Positions 1 to 11,500 of a DNA stretch of 64,000 bases are shown here, in pieces. The translations under genes were made by a program, and so were the position numbers. The notes under the pieces were generated by a model that was given only the letters and a program-made list of their open reading frames with translations, did not search any database and was not told the DNA's origin. Positions within the stretch are counted from its first letter, which is position 1, and every line of letters begins with the position of its first letter. Source of the DNA: Telmatactis stephensoni (Eukaryota; Cnidaria; Anthozoa; Actiniaria; Isophelliidae); assembly GCA_029948255.1 (NCBI GenBank), contig JALIZF010001916.1, positions 456,001 to 520,000 of the forward strand. The letters run 5' to 3'.

Positions 1-533
1 CAGATCTCTTTCAAAGATGTGGAAACAGGCCTTTTTTCGTCATCTTTTAATTTTTTCACTTCTCTTTGTACGTCCTCTTGTGTGACTCTTGCAGTCTGCA
101 ATAGCAGTAAGTCACTATAATCTGAATCAGTCTGTGATAAAACAAAATCCCTAACCTCTTCTTTTAACAAAGCCAATGACGTTCTTCCAGTATCATGTTC
201 TGGAAATAAAACTTTTAGAAGTTGTACCAAGGTATCCTCCTGCTTATCCCAATCTTCAAACAAAATTTCAGACAAATCTACAAGAGTTTTTCCACTTGCA
301 TTTTTCCAATGGCTCGCAATTATTTCCACAACTTCCTCTTGATTTTCTAAAGCATTTCCAATAAAATATGTTCTCCAGTCAGACTGCCTCCAAACCTTAC
401 TCAAAGTTTCGTTTCTGTTCTTGTATGGATGGCAACCAATCGCACTGGCAACTTGGCTAGCATTTATCTTGATCTCTGGGCTACAAGACACAAGCGAAGT
501 GCTGGCTTCGGAATCAGCTACCAAACTTGCCAT
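1..533 (-). CDS. PD-(D/E)XK nuclease-like protein, copy 1 (C-terminus cut by window edge)
   Basis: A reading frame runs on the minus strand from an ATG at 531-533 to base 1 without a stop, giving about 177 residues and no intron. It starts with a short acidic/Ser leader and then the block INASQVASAIG, followed by a Trp/Glu-rich helical region. This matches block for block the start of the complete protein at 1,685-2,749 (INASEVASIMG, then a 'VW.(R/Q)' segment, then 'EDWD/ENWD'). The two are therefore paralogues in direct orientation about 1.2 kb apart. The catalytic half, if present, lies outside the window. By homology to copy 2 I call it a YqaJ/lambda-exonuclease-like nuclease; that is an inference, because no catalytic residue is visible in this part. 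A TATA-like box and a shared promoter module lie 150-190 bp upstream. Confidence 0.7.
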   Translation of the reverse strand, partial: MASLVADSEASTSLVSCSPEIKINASQVASAIGCHPYKNRNETLSKVWRQSDWRTYFIGNALENQEEVVEIIASHWKNASGKTLVDLSEILFEDWDKQEDTLVQLLKVLFPEHDTGRTSLALLKEEVRDFVLSQTDSDYSDLLLLQTARVTQEDVQREVKKLKDDEKRPVSTSLKEI

Positions 534-682
534 ATTTCGATCATCGAAATATAAAACGAAATAACAGTGACAGGGAGAAAAATTTAAACAGCATCAAAGC
601 GCCAGAAACCAAAACCTCAAAGTGAAATTGAAAGAGAAGGCTTTTGAGAAACAGAAGGGAAATCCCCGCTACATGTTTAGGT

Positions 683-725
683 ATTATATAGAATTTGGCG
701 GGAAAGATTTACAACAAGGCGTTCC
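683..725 (-). promoter_or_regulatory. Core promoter of nuclease copy 1 (TATA-like box plus E2F-like and GGAACGCCTT elements)
   Basis: Read on the minus strand, GGAACGCCTT (716-725) is followed by TTTCCCGCC (697-705) and then TATATAAT (around 683-690), about 150-190 bp before the ATG. The same three elements in the same order precede copy 2. TTTCCCGC matches the E2F/DP consensus. Conservation between paralogues is what supports function; no transcript data are visible. Confidence 0.5.
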
Positions 726-1222
726 AGGTAATAGTCAGGCAGAGTCTGAGTACGAGTCTTCAAAGGTTTTTATTTATATTTTTTAACTTTTTATTCGTTG
801 TGCATGATAATATACAAAAATTTACCCTTTTATATCACTTTGGCAAACTATTCAATTTTTGTACATATGAGAAAAACAGTAAAATGTTTTTTGTTCATTC
901 AAGAGCATAAATATACAAACTATAGGGCAGCTATTAAGCTTTCAATAACTTATTAAAATCGATCAAATTTCTAAAAATAAATAAATTACAAAAACATTGA
1001 TACATTGGATTGTCACCACAGGATTTGAGTAATTTTTTTTGTTATTTCTCATTATATTTCCCATTTATTTCCATTCACTATGGACTAAAAATAAAATTTG
1101 GGATCCAGATATTCAAAGGGTAATAAGCACTTACCCTGAATTGAAATGGTTTTCTTGAGATTTAATCCTGGGTTAGTAATTGTCATCATAATTCTTCAAA
1201 TGGGGCAATAGAATATACTGTA

Positions 1223-1488
1223 CAGGGTAGTAACGAGGTATATGGGATCAGGGATCAGTGTTATTTTGGGGCTCAGGGATCACGTCAGCATTATTTTTTT
1301 GGCTCAGGGATCAGATTTTTAGCCTTGGGATCGGGATCACTGTCTTTGGAATCGGGATCACCATTGTTCAGGGATCACCTTTTACGAGATCAGTGATCAA
1401 AATTGTCCTTATTTTGGGGATCAAGGATCAGATTTTTAGCCCTGGGATTGGGATCACTGAAAAAACTATATACCTCGTTACTACCCTG
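1223..1488. mobile_element. hAT-like MITE with internal GGGATCA repeats
   Basis: A 266-bp element has perfect 21-bp terminal inverted repeats starting CAGGGTAGTAACGAGG, and is flanked by the direct repeat TACTGTA (1216-1222 and 1489-1495). Termini starting CAGGG and a target duplication near 8 bp fit the hAT superfamily; here 7 bp match exactly. The interior is built from irregular repeats of GGGATCA with runs such as 'cagggatcag'. No transposase is encoded, so it is non-autonomous. It sits between the two nuclease paralogues. Confidence 0.7.
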
Positions 1489-1684
1489 TACTGTAGATAC
1501 CTATATTATACAACTAATGAAATTATGTGACAAGCTTAAAAATTTTGACCATTATCTTTATGTTATATTTTCCTAGTGATTGGAAGACTAATAAATTAGG
1601 GTTAGAAGATTATTGTGGTTCTTTAGAATTCCTTTCAGCTGAACTACAAAGGGACTGTTATGCCAATTGTCTCGTCTTGAAATT

Positions 1685-2749
1685 TCACTTGGTGTCATCT
1701 TGTTCATCAATATGTGAAACTTTTTCTGGAATGGGTATGTCATCTTCACCATCATCAAGGGGCCTCTTTAGTGGAGCAACTTCACTAAAACGTTCTTTAC
1801 TCTTTTTGATGAGATCTTGGACTTCCACTACAAATGACCTCATAGCTGGTATAACATCTTCTATCCAAGGTACTACTTCAAATTTCCAATGAGTTTCATG
1901 GTCTTCTTCATTGAACCTTTCCAGAAGGATCCCATCTTCTCTGTCGTACAAGTAAAGGTAGGCTTGTAATTGAATTAAATCATAAATGGGCTGCATGAAT
2001 TTATATATTCTGTTTTTGACTTCAATGACTGTATCTCCCATGAGAGCATCTGCACGGCCTACAAGTGTCCATGAAATTCCATCATACTGTATCAACTTCA
2101 TGGCCAGCAAATCTTCCACCTCAGAAAACTCAACATCTTTTTTCATTCCAAACACTTTAATTGCCTTATTTTCAAGATTTATCCCTCTGGTCTTTTGCAG
2201 GCTTGATTCTACAGCTTTTTTGACCTGGTCGTTTTTTATTCCTTTCTTTTCACAAATTTGCTTAGCTGATTCAGAAATTGGCTTCTTTTCACTCTTTGAT
2301 AGTTTTTGAGCCTCTTGGAACAACTCAATTTGCTGGATGTGAGCGTCTTTCAAGAGCTTTTCATCACGGTAATTCTTGATTGTACGACATTTCAACTCCT
2401 TTGCAATTTTAAATCGCAATGCTACATAGTGGGAAACACTCCTCTTTTCTGGGAAGATTTCTTGAAGAACTTTGATAAAGGACTTTTCTTCTCTGTCCCA
2501 ATTTTCAGTCAGAATAGCCGCGAGGGATTCCTTGGCGTTGGAATGGTTGGTGTCTTGGCAGTAGTCATTTATCAATGCTGCTACTTCATTTCTGTATTCA
2601 ACAGCGTTAGCCAAACAAAAAGAACGACTATCCGCTCTCTCCCAAACCTTGAACATAGTTTCATGTCTTGGCTGGTGTCTATGACGGCCCATGATGCTCG
2701 CAACTTCACTGGCATTGATTGTGATCCAAGAAGAACTTGTTCCCACCAT
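1685..2749 (-). CDS. PD-(D/E)XK nuclease, YqaJ/lambda-exonuclease-like, copy 2 (complete, intronless)
   Basis: This is a single uninterrupted frame of 354 residues from the ATG at 2747-2749; the frame continues upstream to a GTG but the ATG is the first plausible start. Residues ~10-20 (INASEVASIMG) look like the 'S..a.ilG' start of YqaJ-type nucleases. Near residue 190, RGINLENKAIKVFG resembles the 'G...E..A' helix of lambda exonuclease. About 35 residues later comes GRADALMGDTVIEVKNR, which gives the Asp and the E-x-K of a PD-(D/E)XK core, and then IQLQAYLYL. The catalytic set (E, D, E-x-K) thus appears intact. The ~170 residues between the first block and the core are longer than I expect for YqaJ and are Lys/Glu-rich. 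The C-terminus is acidic and probably disordered. The family removes DNA from ends during recombination or repair and is found in phages and large DNA viruses as well as cells. Intronless structure beside intron-rich genes suggests transfer, retroposition or a mobile-element origin; I cannot say which. Confidence 0.75.
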   Translation of the reverse strand: MVGTSSSWITINASEVASIMGRHRHQPRHETMFKVWERADSRSFCLANAVEYRNEVAALINDYCQDTNHSNAKESLAAILTENWDREEKSFIKVLQEIFPEKRSVSHYVALRFKIAKELKCRTIKNYRDEKLLKDAHIQQIELFQEAQKLSKSEKKPISESAKQICEKKGIKNDQVKKAVESSLQKTRGINLENKAIKVFGMKKDVEFSEVEDLLAMKLIQYDGISWTLVGRADALMGDTVIEVKNRIYKFMQPIYDLIQLQAYLYLYDREDGILLERFNEEDHETHWKFEVVPWIEDVIPAMRSFVVEVQDLIKKSKERFSEVAPLKRPLDDGEDDIPIPEKVSHIDEQDDTK

Positions 2750-2897
2750 TATTTTGAAATCGACAAAGTTTAGGAAAACCACTTCAATGTCGATGAAACG
2801 TTTGATAAAATCGACGACAAAGTCTCTACGAAGAAGAGTTCGATGCAGTCACAAACGATCTAACAGCAGAACCTATTGTTGTCGCGATAAATGAGAG

Positions 2898-2986
2898 TTT
2901 ATATATCGCAGAATGAATATATAATGCAGGCAAGATCAGACTTGTCCAAGAATGTTTACGCGGGAAAACATTATGCAAGGCGTTCC
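2898..2986 (-). promoter_or_regulatory. Core promoter of nuclease copy 2 (shared module)
   Basis: On the minus strand GGAACGCCTTGC (2975-2986) is followed by TTTTCCCGCG (2959-2968) and by TATA-like stretches at 2898-2925, 150-240 bp before the ATG. Order and motifs match copy 1, so promoter and coding region were duplicated together and the module has been kept. Confidence 0.5.
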
Positions 2987-3219
2987 TAGTATTGTCTGCG
3001 AGGGAATGAAAACTAGCCAGCAACGCCTGTAAACAAACTACCTACCAAATGGTGAAAAGTTGAGATTTCGTTCAAAAATGAAGCAAAAACGCTAAAGTAT
3101 GTAATTATAAAGGTAAATATATCCTGAACTTGTCTTTTTTATGGTTCATAATTTGTTAAAAATCGAATAATTTGATTGATCTTCTTAATTTTCATGACAA
3201 GAAGAATGTCAGTGTGGAC

Positions 3220-6200
3220 ATGTCAGTTGTAAAACCAGATTTCCAGAAGCTGTCAGCAGGAAAAAGTCCTCAGAGAAATCACACTGTCTCAGCTAGGGTA
3301 TATAAGTGTAATATGTGAACGTTCGTTTTTGAAAGAATTTAATTATAATTGAATTATTTATGTATATAATATATTTTCTCTTTTGCATGTGTGATAATTT
3401 CAGTCCAGACAAGTTCCAAGTCGGCAAACACTAGGGTACATAATTTCTTTTCTGTCCTATTATACTTAAACTAGCTATTTCTAATAGAAAGTGAAATGCT
3501 GCGAGCAAAAAACAGCTGGTGTATCCACGTTAGCAGAACTGTTCCCCTAAAACTCACGAAAGTACACCGCTTTGTCTGATATATCGAATGTTTCTTGTTT
3601 ATCTCCTGTGCGTTGTGTGACGAACACTGCTAGTTGACCTTCAATATTGAACTAGACGCACTCGTGCGTTCACTCGTGCCCATGTAAAAGGGAGCCCAAA
3701 ATCAGCCGTAAAAAGGACATTTAGATCAGTAGCTGCCGCTACAGTAAGAGCGATTGACATGTTGTCGTTAATAAACATTTTAACAAGACGCACCTCGAAC
3801 CGTACACTGGTTGCCTGTAGTTCAACAAGCCGCAGTAGTAAAGACCTTTAATTTGTCTGTCAACAGCTATTCATGCAAAAATTTTGTACCGCTGATCGAA
3901 TGTATCGCGTGCTCGTCTAGTGACATCCTTGAATCGACTCTCGATACGGTATGGACTTGAACCGCTGATCGTATGTATCGCATGCTCGTCTAGTGACATC
4001 CACAGATTACACTGTGTTCCGAATAGGAGGCTACTCGCTTCGCTCGCAGCAATTATTCTCTTTTAGTGCTTTTAATTAATAGTTGATATGGTTGGCAATT
4101 AATTCTAGGTCATCGACATTCACTTCAAACAATGACAGAGAAACAGAGGAAGATCGGCAAGCTGTAATAAATCAATACCTCCGAGATACAAATCTCTTGC
4201 CAGTGTTAAATTCATGGGTAGTTCTAATAGCTGGTCTAGAGGAGTTGCCATATAACCCTTACCCAACACTTGTATGGTATGCAAGAAGGCATGCAGAAAG
4301 GTAGAAGTGATATATTGCATGTGGAAATGACTCAATTATTAAAATTACAAATTTAACCTCTCTTACAGTTCTCTGTGCATCTCAATAGAATGCTAACTCT
4401 GATATACTTTATCAAAATATATAAACAATTTGTTTTCTGTAGGTTTCACATGTTTAAAGAGGACGAGGATGCTATTCTTCAGAAAATTGGTAAAACAATG
4501 CTTGTAAAACCCTAAACAAACTACTAGTAACTCAATAAATGATATTTTCTTTTTCTTTACAAGATGACACAGTGTATAAAGTTGGAGTACATATATCCAG
4601 GACACATGACAACCCTCCATGGTGGGGTCTTCACTCTATTCTCAAAGCAGTTAACACTAAGAGTTTGGAGCAATTTCATTGGTTGATGAGACACAGTGTT
4701 TTTGATGTTCCTGAATTTGACGAGAATGAAGTAAAGTAGCATCTTATATCTGGTTTCAAATGGCTAGCTTGTGTGTGGTCCAGGCATGGATTTATGGGAG
4801 GGGTGTGGGGAGAGCAAACTCCCCCCTGAGATGACTTTGGGTCTTTTTCTTCTTGGTACTTTTAAAAATGTCCTCTGGATCCCCTGCACAGTTTCTGATT
4901 TCTTAAACACTGAACCAACCCCCTCCTAATGTACACAGAGAATCAATACATATACATGTATAGAACTGCAGGGGGGGGGGGGGGGGTAACACAGTAATGG
5001 TAGACAAGGGGTGGCTTCCTAGAGTGTCATCAAAATGAATTAGAGGATTGGTACAGGTTGTACAAAATTTTCTGACATGAATCACCTTCCTCCAAATATA
5101 AATGTAAGGATGAGAAGAAATATTGTTGACATGTTTCTGTTTTAATATTTCAACTGCTCTCCATTTATATTTAAACTTTATGCCCACATAAACATTTTTG
5201 AATACTTCCTCCAAATATTTGACCCTTGAGGCCAAGATGGCCACAGGGTCATTGATGTTACCCTTAAAATAAACTCACTAAATGATAATTCCAATATTTG
5301 ATTACTGACCACTGTATTTTCATATTCCAGTGTGCTATCCATAAGCCTATTGCTGTTCTTGTTGGTCCATGTGTTTTTACTGGATCACTGTACCAAAATA
5401 TCTCCACAATTCAGCTTAGACTAGAGTATGGTATCTCAGGACACCAACTTGATACTGTGAGTTATCCATCCCTTAATGATTCCCCACCCCTCCCTTCCTA
5501 TTGCCACTATTGCCAGTCCTAAGGGGGGAGGGGTGTCCTAAAAGGGGGGGGGGGGTATTACCTAGACGCTGTAAGTTATCCAGTATTCACCACCCCTCCC
5601 TATTGCCAAACCCAGGGGTAATAACTAGATGCTGTAAGTTATTGATGATCCCTCCCTTCCTTCCTGTTGCCACTTCTGGGGGGATACTTATGCATGAGGT
5701 GTTAATGAAGGAAATCCTAAAAAGTCCAATTATGAGGCTAAGAACAACCCCCCAAAAAGGTACACTGCTGGCAAAGGAACCCAAAAGGACTAATTTTTAT
5801 TGTTATGAAAGTAATAACCACAAGACTTGGTAAAATTTGCTACCAAAAGTCAAATTTTCAAAATTTAATCCCCACTGCCCCCCTCCCAAGACTTTGCACC
5901 TCCATGTCCCCCACCCCCCAAAAAAGTTTTGCATCTCCATGTCACCCTCATGCGTGAATAGTGCACCCCCCTGGGTTGCTACTATATCCTCAAACATGAC
6001 ATAACAATCTTTATTCTATTTGTCAGGGCTTTTTTAGCCTATGTATAATGCGCTTTTCAAACTTCTTTTTTTCAAGGCTGCTAAAACATTTGCAAACCTA
6101 GTTCTTCATGGAATTAAAAGAATGGAAGTTGATGATACTTACATACTCATGGGTTTGTAACCAACATACTAGCCTTCATTACAGCTGTTTTATATGGGTA

Positions 6201-8508
6201 GCCTGCGTTGCTGGCGGTCTACGGTTTTGGGGTTGAGAGAAAATGAAAGACCGCCTGCCCAAATATGTTGGGTTTTCGAGTTGTCCGTCCACTGGTGAAT
6301 GGGAATTACTGATTGGCTGACATGCTGTCAATCAAAATGAAATGTCATGAAATTGATATCTGTCACTAGCCTAGGATCAAAACAAAATGGTGGCCGACAC
6401 AAATGAACTATTGATAAAGAAAGCGCTGTTATATCTACAAAATCACAATCGCAATATTATTCTCAAAGACAAACAACATAAAGCTGTGTATGAGTTACTT
6501 CAAGGTAATGATGTCTTGGGAGTTTTACCAACAAGTTTTGGGAAAAGCATGATTTTCACCATGTTTTTTAATTTATTTTTCTACACTCGAGTAAACATGT
6601 CAAATTACGCTCTCATTCTGATTGGTTGTGAAAAGCAGTGGTCCGTTATGGTTCGATGAGCAGGTCAGTAGGTGGCTCTTGAAAACCCAACATATTGGGG
6701 CAGGCGGTCTTTCATTTTCTCTCCGCCCCCAAAACTGCAGACCGCTAGCAACGCAGGCTATATATGGGAGAAAACTGAACTACATCTAATGTTAGTCTCC
6801 TTTCAAGCTGTGTTCACAGCTGTGTTGATGAGAGAACATCCTCGTGGATGTAAGGAAGACTACACTAATGCCTGCAATGGAGGCTATACTACAGTGGTGT
6901 AGTAAGGGGGGAGCCAGGTGCCCCCCTAAATTTTTGGACTTGAGCCTTCATCTAAAGGATGATGTCAATGACATCATTTTAAAGTTTTACTTTTAATTTA
7001 ATTCACAATATTCAAATGTTATCTCAAGTATACTCTGCACTTAGGACAAAGTTTTGCTTTTGTCCCAAAACATTCTTCCTGGGGAAATTCAGGAAGTTAA
7101 CATATTTTGGCAGGAACTGGACCGTGAAATTTAATCTTTCCATTGACTGCCTCACCCCCTTTTGCTCAGGCCTCACTACACTCCTGCTCTACTAATTATA
7201 ATGTTAAAGTTTTACCAACTTGTTTACTAATTAAAACAATGTTACAATTAACAGAAGTGTTTGTTCCACAAGTCATTGATCATACTTGGTATGACACTCG
7301 AATGGACGTACAAGACAATCATGGAAAATGAGGTGAGATTTTTGTAATCAAACCATATAATTTGTAAATGAAAGTTTATTTCTGGATGTAGTAGTAACAT
7401 TCTTCTCATATTTAATTCAGGAAGAGTTCCTTGCCTTGGTTCAGTTGGCTGCCAAAGGACAACAGTTTGTCATTGCTGAGGTAAATTGTTTCCAGATACA
7501 GTGGAATCTCTTTAAAGCAGGACACTCAAGGGCTAAAGAGAAGTGTCTGTAATGTAGAGGTCTCTGTCTTATAGAGGATTTCATTTATAAGGAAATGTAT
7601 GGTTGGGACATAGAAACCTGTTCGTTTTATAGAGGTGTCCTGTATTATGGAGGTGTCCAGCAAGGAGAGTTTTCACTGTACTATAGCTTTGGTCCTCAGG
7701 GTCTCTGAATCCAAAAATATTTCAGCATGTTGTCACTTTTGCAAACTATACAATATTCTGCATTTCTTTGTATCGTTTCTATAGTCTTTGTTTATGTTGA
7801 CACCAAACAGTGGACGTTACAAAAGAGGAGAAATACAGTTTAACTTCAATTTTATGAGAGTTGAACTTGGCAGGTTGGTATTAAAGTCAAACTGGAAAAC
7901 CATAGGCAATAGAAGATTGAGGATAGATAGAAAGAAAATGGTAATGGTAATAGGTATGGTAAGGGTATGGGAGGAAGAAAATGATTTAAACTGAGAAACT
8001 GTAGACAGTGGAAGATGGAGGACGGAAAGAAAGAAAAGAGACAGAGAGAGAGAGATAGAGAAAAGAAGGAAGAAGGGAGAAAAGTTCAATATCCCTTTTA
8101 ACCAAGATATATCACTAAGTCTATAAACCGTTTTAATTGTTCTCAAGTTATTTCGGTGTTTGACAGGACCATAAGTGAGTCAACTCTGCCATATCGCAGT
8201 GCATACGAAGGTGTTTTTGACAGCCACTCATCATTAGTTAACTACCTTGCTTGGTTTGAGAATGTCAGTCGACCTGACCATACACCAGAATTTCGTGAAA
8301 CCACAACAAGTACGACTAAAAGTAAGTACATTTGAGCCATCGTCAAGTGAACAACCTTGGGACCAGAAATGATAAATTGGTGTCTACATATTTAGGGTTA
8401 AAATGTCAAATGAATGGACTAGAATTTATGTGCGCTTGTTGTGTGCTTTCCAAAAAATTCTATTAGTTGGGGTTCAACTTAAAAGAAATGGAATATTTGT
8501 GCTCACGC

Positions 8509-8583
<75 letters not shown>

Positions 8584-11500
8584 TCTTTATTGTATAGTTA
8601 ATAAACATAGCTATACTTACAAAATATAAACTAAAAATAAAAAAATCAAAATTGGTAATTAAAAATCCTAAGTCTAAAATAGATAAAAGCGGTACTAATA
8701 CTATATTGTTTATTATATCTAAACCCCTAAATTGTATGAGAATGCAAGGCGATTATTAAAGGCGCCTTTATACCGCTCGGTTTTAACCATGGGTTTTCTT
8801 GCATTAGAATTCCTAAGATTGTATTTAGTGCGTATCTTGCTTGGTAAAATATTAAATAATGGATGTTCTGGAGAATTCTCAATTCTTTTAAATAATCTTA
8901 GATCTGTTTCCTCCAATATTTTCACTATATCGATGCGTTGTAATATATACCTACGCTTGAGACATCTATCTAAAAAATTTTGCACTGTAGTTAGTTCAGG
9001 TCTAGAGGAACCATAGCCAGGGGAAAACATAAATGTAAACAAAAGTTTTAGAAAGGGTTATCTGGTAAATATGATATTTATTTTCCAGGAAGTACAGGAC
9101 TATTTTCCAAGTCAAAGAAGAAGCCATCACCAAACCCCAGTGCGTACGTGCCTTCATCTACACGTACGGACTTGCGCGGGTTTGTATCAGGGACTACGGA
9201 CAGCACGGAATATCCTAATGATGGTCCTTATGCTCCAAATATACAAGAAAAATTGCGGTATGTAACATTAGGACAGGACTAACGTATTTAACGCATTGAC
9301 GCACACCATTAACGAATTCTCTCATCGCTCAGTGCCTTTGAAGAGCACAAAGATCCATCGTCACCTCAAGTTGCTGTTATTTTTTACATGTTTACATTCA
9401 AAACATTAATTTCTCTTTCTTTTTCAACAGCAATTTTTTCACCGCCAAGATATCATCTTTACCAGGAGAAGAAAACCTATTTTCCATGCTTCATTACATA
9501 ATACTAATGTTGCTGCTAGATAGGTGAGTTCTTGGAGTAAATAGTGTTATATAATAATCAATAAAGGCTCTGATTCACGATATCTTTTAGAGCCTAATGC
9601 TTCGAAGTTGTAATTGTTGCGCGTGTCATTACAAAAGACGACCGCAGACAACTTTGCAACAATGTTGCTGATGCGACTTTACGCGCAAAGTTAAGGTTCG
9701 TACACACGGTGTAACATTTCTTGAAACATTTGCTGAAACATCGCGCGCAACACAATGTTGCAGCGTGTGTCCATCCATTCCAATGTTTCGCGAAACGTTG
9801 CGCGCAACAGACGCATAGGTAGGATCGAGTTCTACTTCTGCAACTGTCCAGAACTGTTGCGCGCAACATTGCACGAGATGTTTCAGTGGTGGACACACGG
9901 TACAACCGTGTTGCGCGCGGTGTTTCAGCAAATGTTTCGGGAAACGTTGCACCGTGTGTCCGGGCCTTTAAGCAACAACGAAGTTTGCTCTTGCCGAACA
10001 TTGCTTGCAATTTTGCAGGGAGTGTCTAAGCTTAATTACCTTTATTTCAGGGACAACGAAGAGAACTATACTGGGCTGATAGAAGCAGCAAGACTTCTAC
10101 AAAGTACATTATACAATCTGCATTCACTGATGGACGAAAATACTGTGCTCCAAGGGCTTGTTCAATGGTTTTTACATATTGAGGTACTTTATCAGACTTC
10201 TCGATACATTCCGTAACGTTAGCACCCCCTTGTTTATTCTCTGTGCCGACGCCAAGATTTACGGAACGGTGAAGAGGAGATGACTGGAGAAAACAACGCT
10301 CACACAATCTTACACGCGTGCATGACTGTCTCTAGCAATTAAGACTTTTAAGTAAAAACTTTACATAATATATTTTATAAATATTTCTTTTTCTCGGTAT
10401 CTCTATCTCTAGAGTGATGATTCGTATGTAGTACAAAACTTCTTCATTCAGTATCGTGAACACTTGAAAGAGCTTATGTGTAACGAACTGTAAGTAGACG
10501 GCTTCTTCTGCAGTTGTTGTTGTTGCTGTTGCTGTTGTTGTTGTTGCTGTTGTTGTTGTTGTTGTTGTTTGCTGTAAAACTTGTCTAAAAATTGGTGCCT
10601 ACTGTTGCAAGGAGATATTGGTTAAAGGAGGACAGTGTATTCTTTTTGTCGCCAGGCAGGAACGCAGCAGCGAATTCAAGGATGCAGGTCGTACCTTACT
10701 CGACAGACTGGACGCCATCGTAAACACCCCCAGTTCTCGTTCCTCTCAATCAAATGAGTTCGTCACCCTTCCGCTTACAACTCAGGTTAGTTGTCACAGT
10801 GTCTGGTTTTCTCTCCTTGTGATGGTCAAGAGAAATTCTCGTTTGTTTTACAGGTCGTCAAGGAATTACAGTTGATAAATCTATACTGTACAACCATTAT
10901 GTTGGCTTCAGTAGATGATGCACTGAACTTTTGTCCGACTTTGAAGGTAAAGGGTTTAGGTTTGGTGCTTATCACCGGAAGAGTTGAAGACCTGCAGTCA
11001 GTGAGATATCACTGAATTCCTGCGCAGGCAATGTTTTGTCAGACATTAATGTGAAATGTAAAGGTAAAAAGGTAAAGCACTATATTTAACGTCGGAAGTT
11101 CCTTCAGCTAGAAGCAAAGCTATAAGCTAGTCTCCCAGGAAGCCGACGGTGCGCTCATTCTACCCCTCTCTCCATCAGTGCTCCGTTTTACGGGTACTTA
11201 AAGCGAAGGATCGAACTCGGGACCTCTCGCACCGAAAGCCGCGCACTAACCAACTGTGCCATGCTTGTGAAAACAGAGTAAAGAATGAGAGATGTTGTTA
11301 TCACCAAACTGGAAAAGACGAGAGAAATTTACAATTCTGAAACTTGCAAAACAACACCAGAACACATTTCGTTACTGCAACATTGATGTATGCCAATGTT
11401 GTAATTATGATAATACTTGATAAAATGAAATAATGAAATAAAACAATGGAATAAAATAATTGATTTTCAGAGTTATTTTCCTCCTGTGAACACCGCTGGT

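Noticed and set aside
2306..2773. 155-codon plus-strand frame
   Set aside because: Antisense shadow of the nuclease coding region.
4564..4730. Similarity of 'SILKAVNTKSLEQFHWL' in the large gene to a WASHC4 segment
   Set aside because: Only a few residues match and neighbouring exons do not align; treated as coincidence.
9594..10216. Three frames of 107-153 codons
   Set aside because: They run through the palindromic TTAA MITE; only the part 10051-10183 is a real exon, in one frame.
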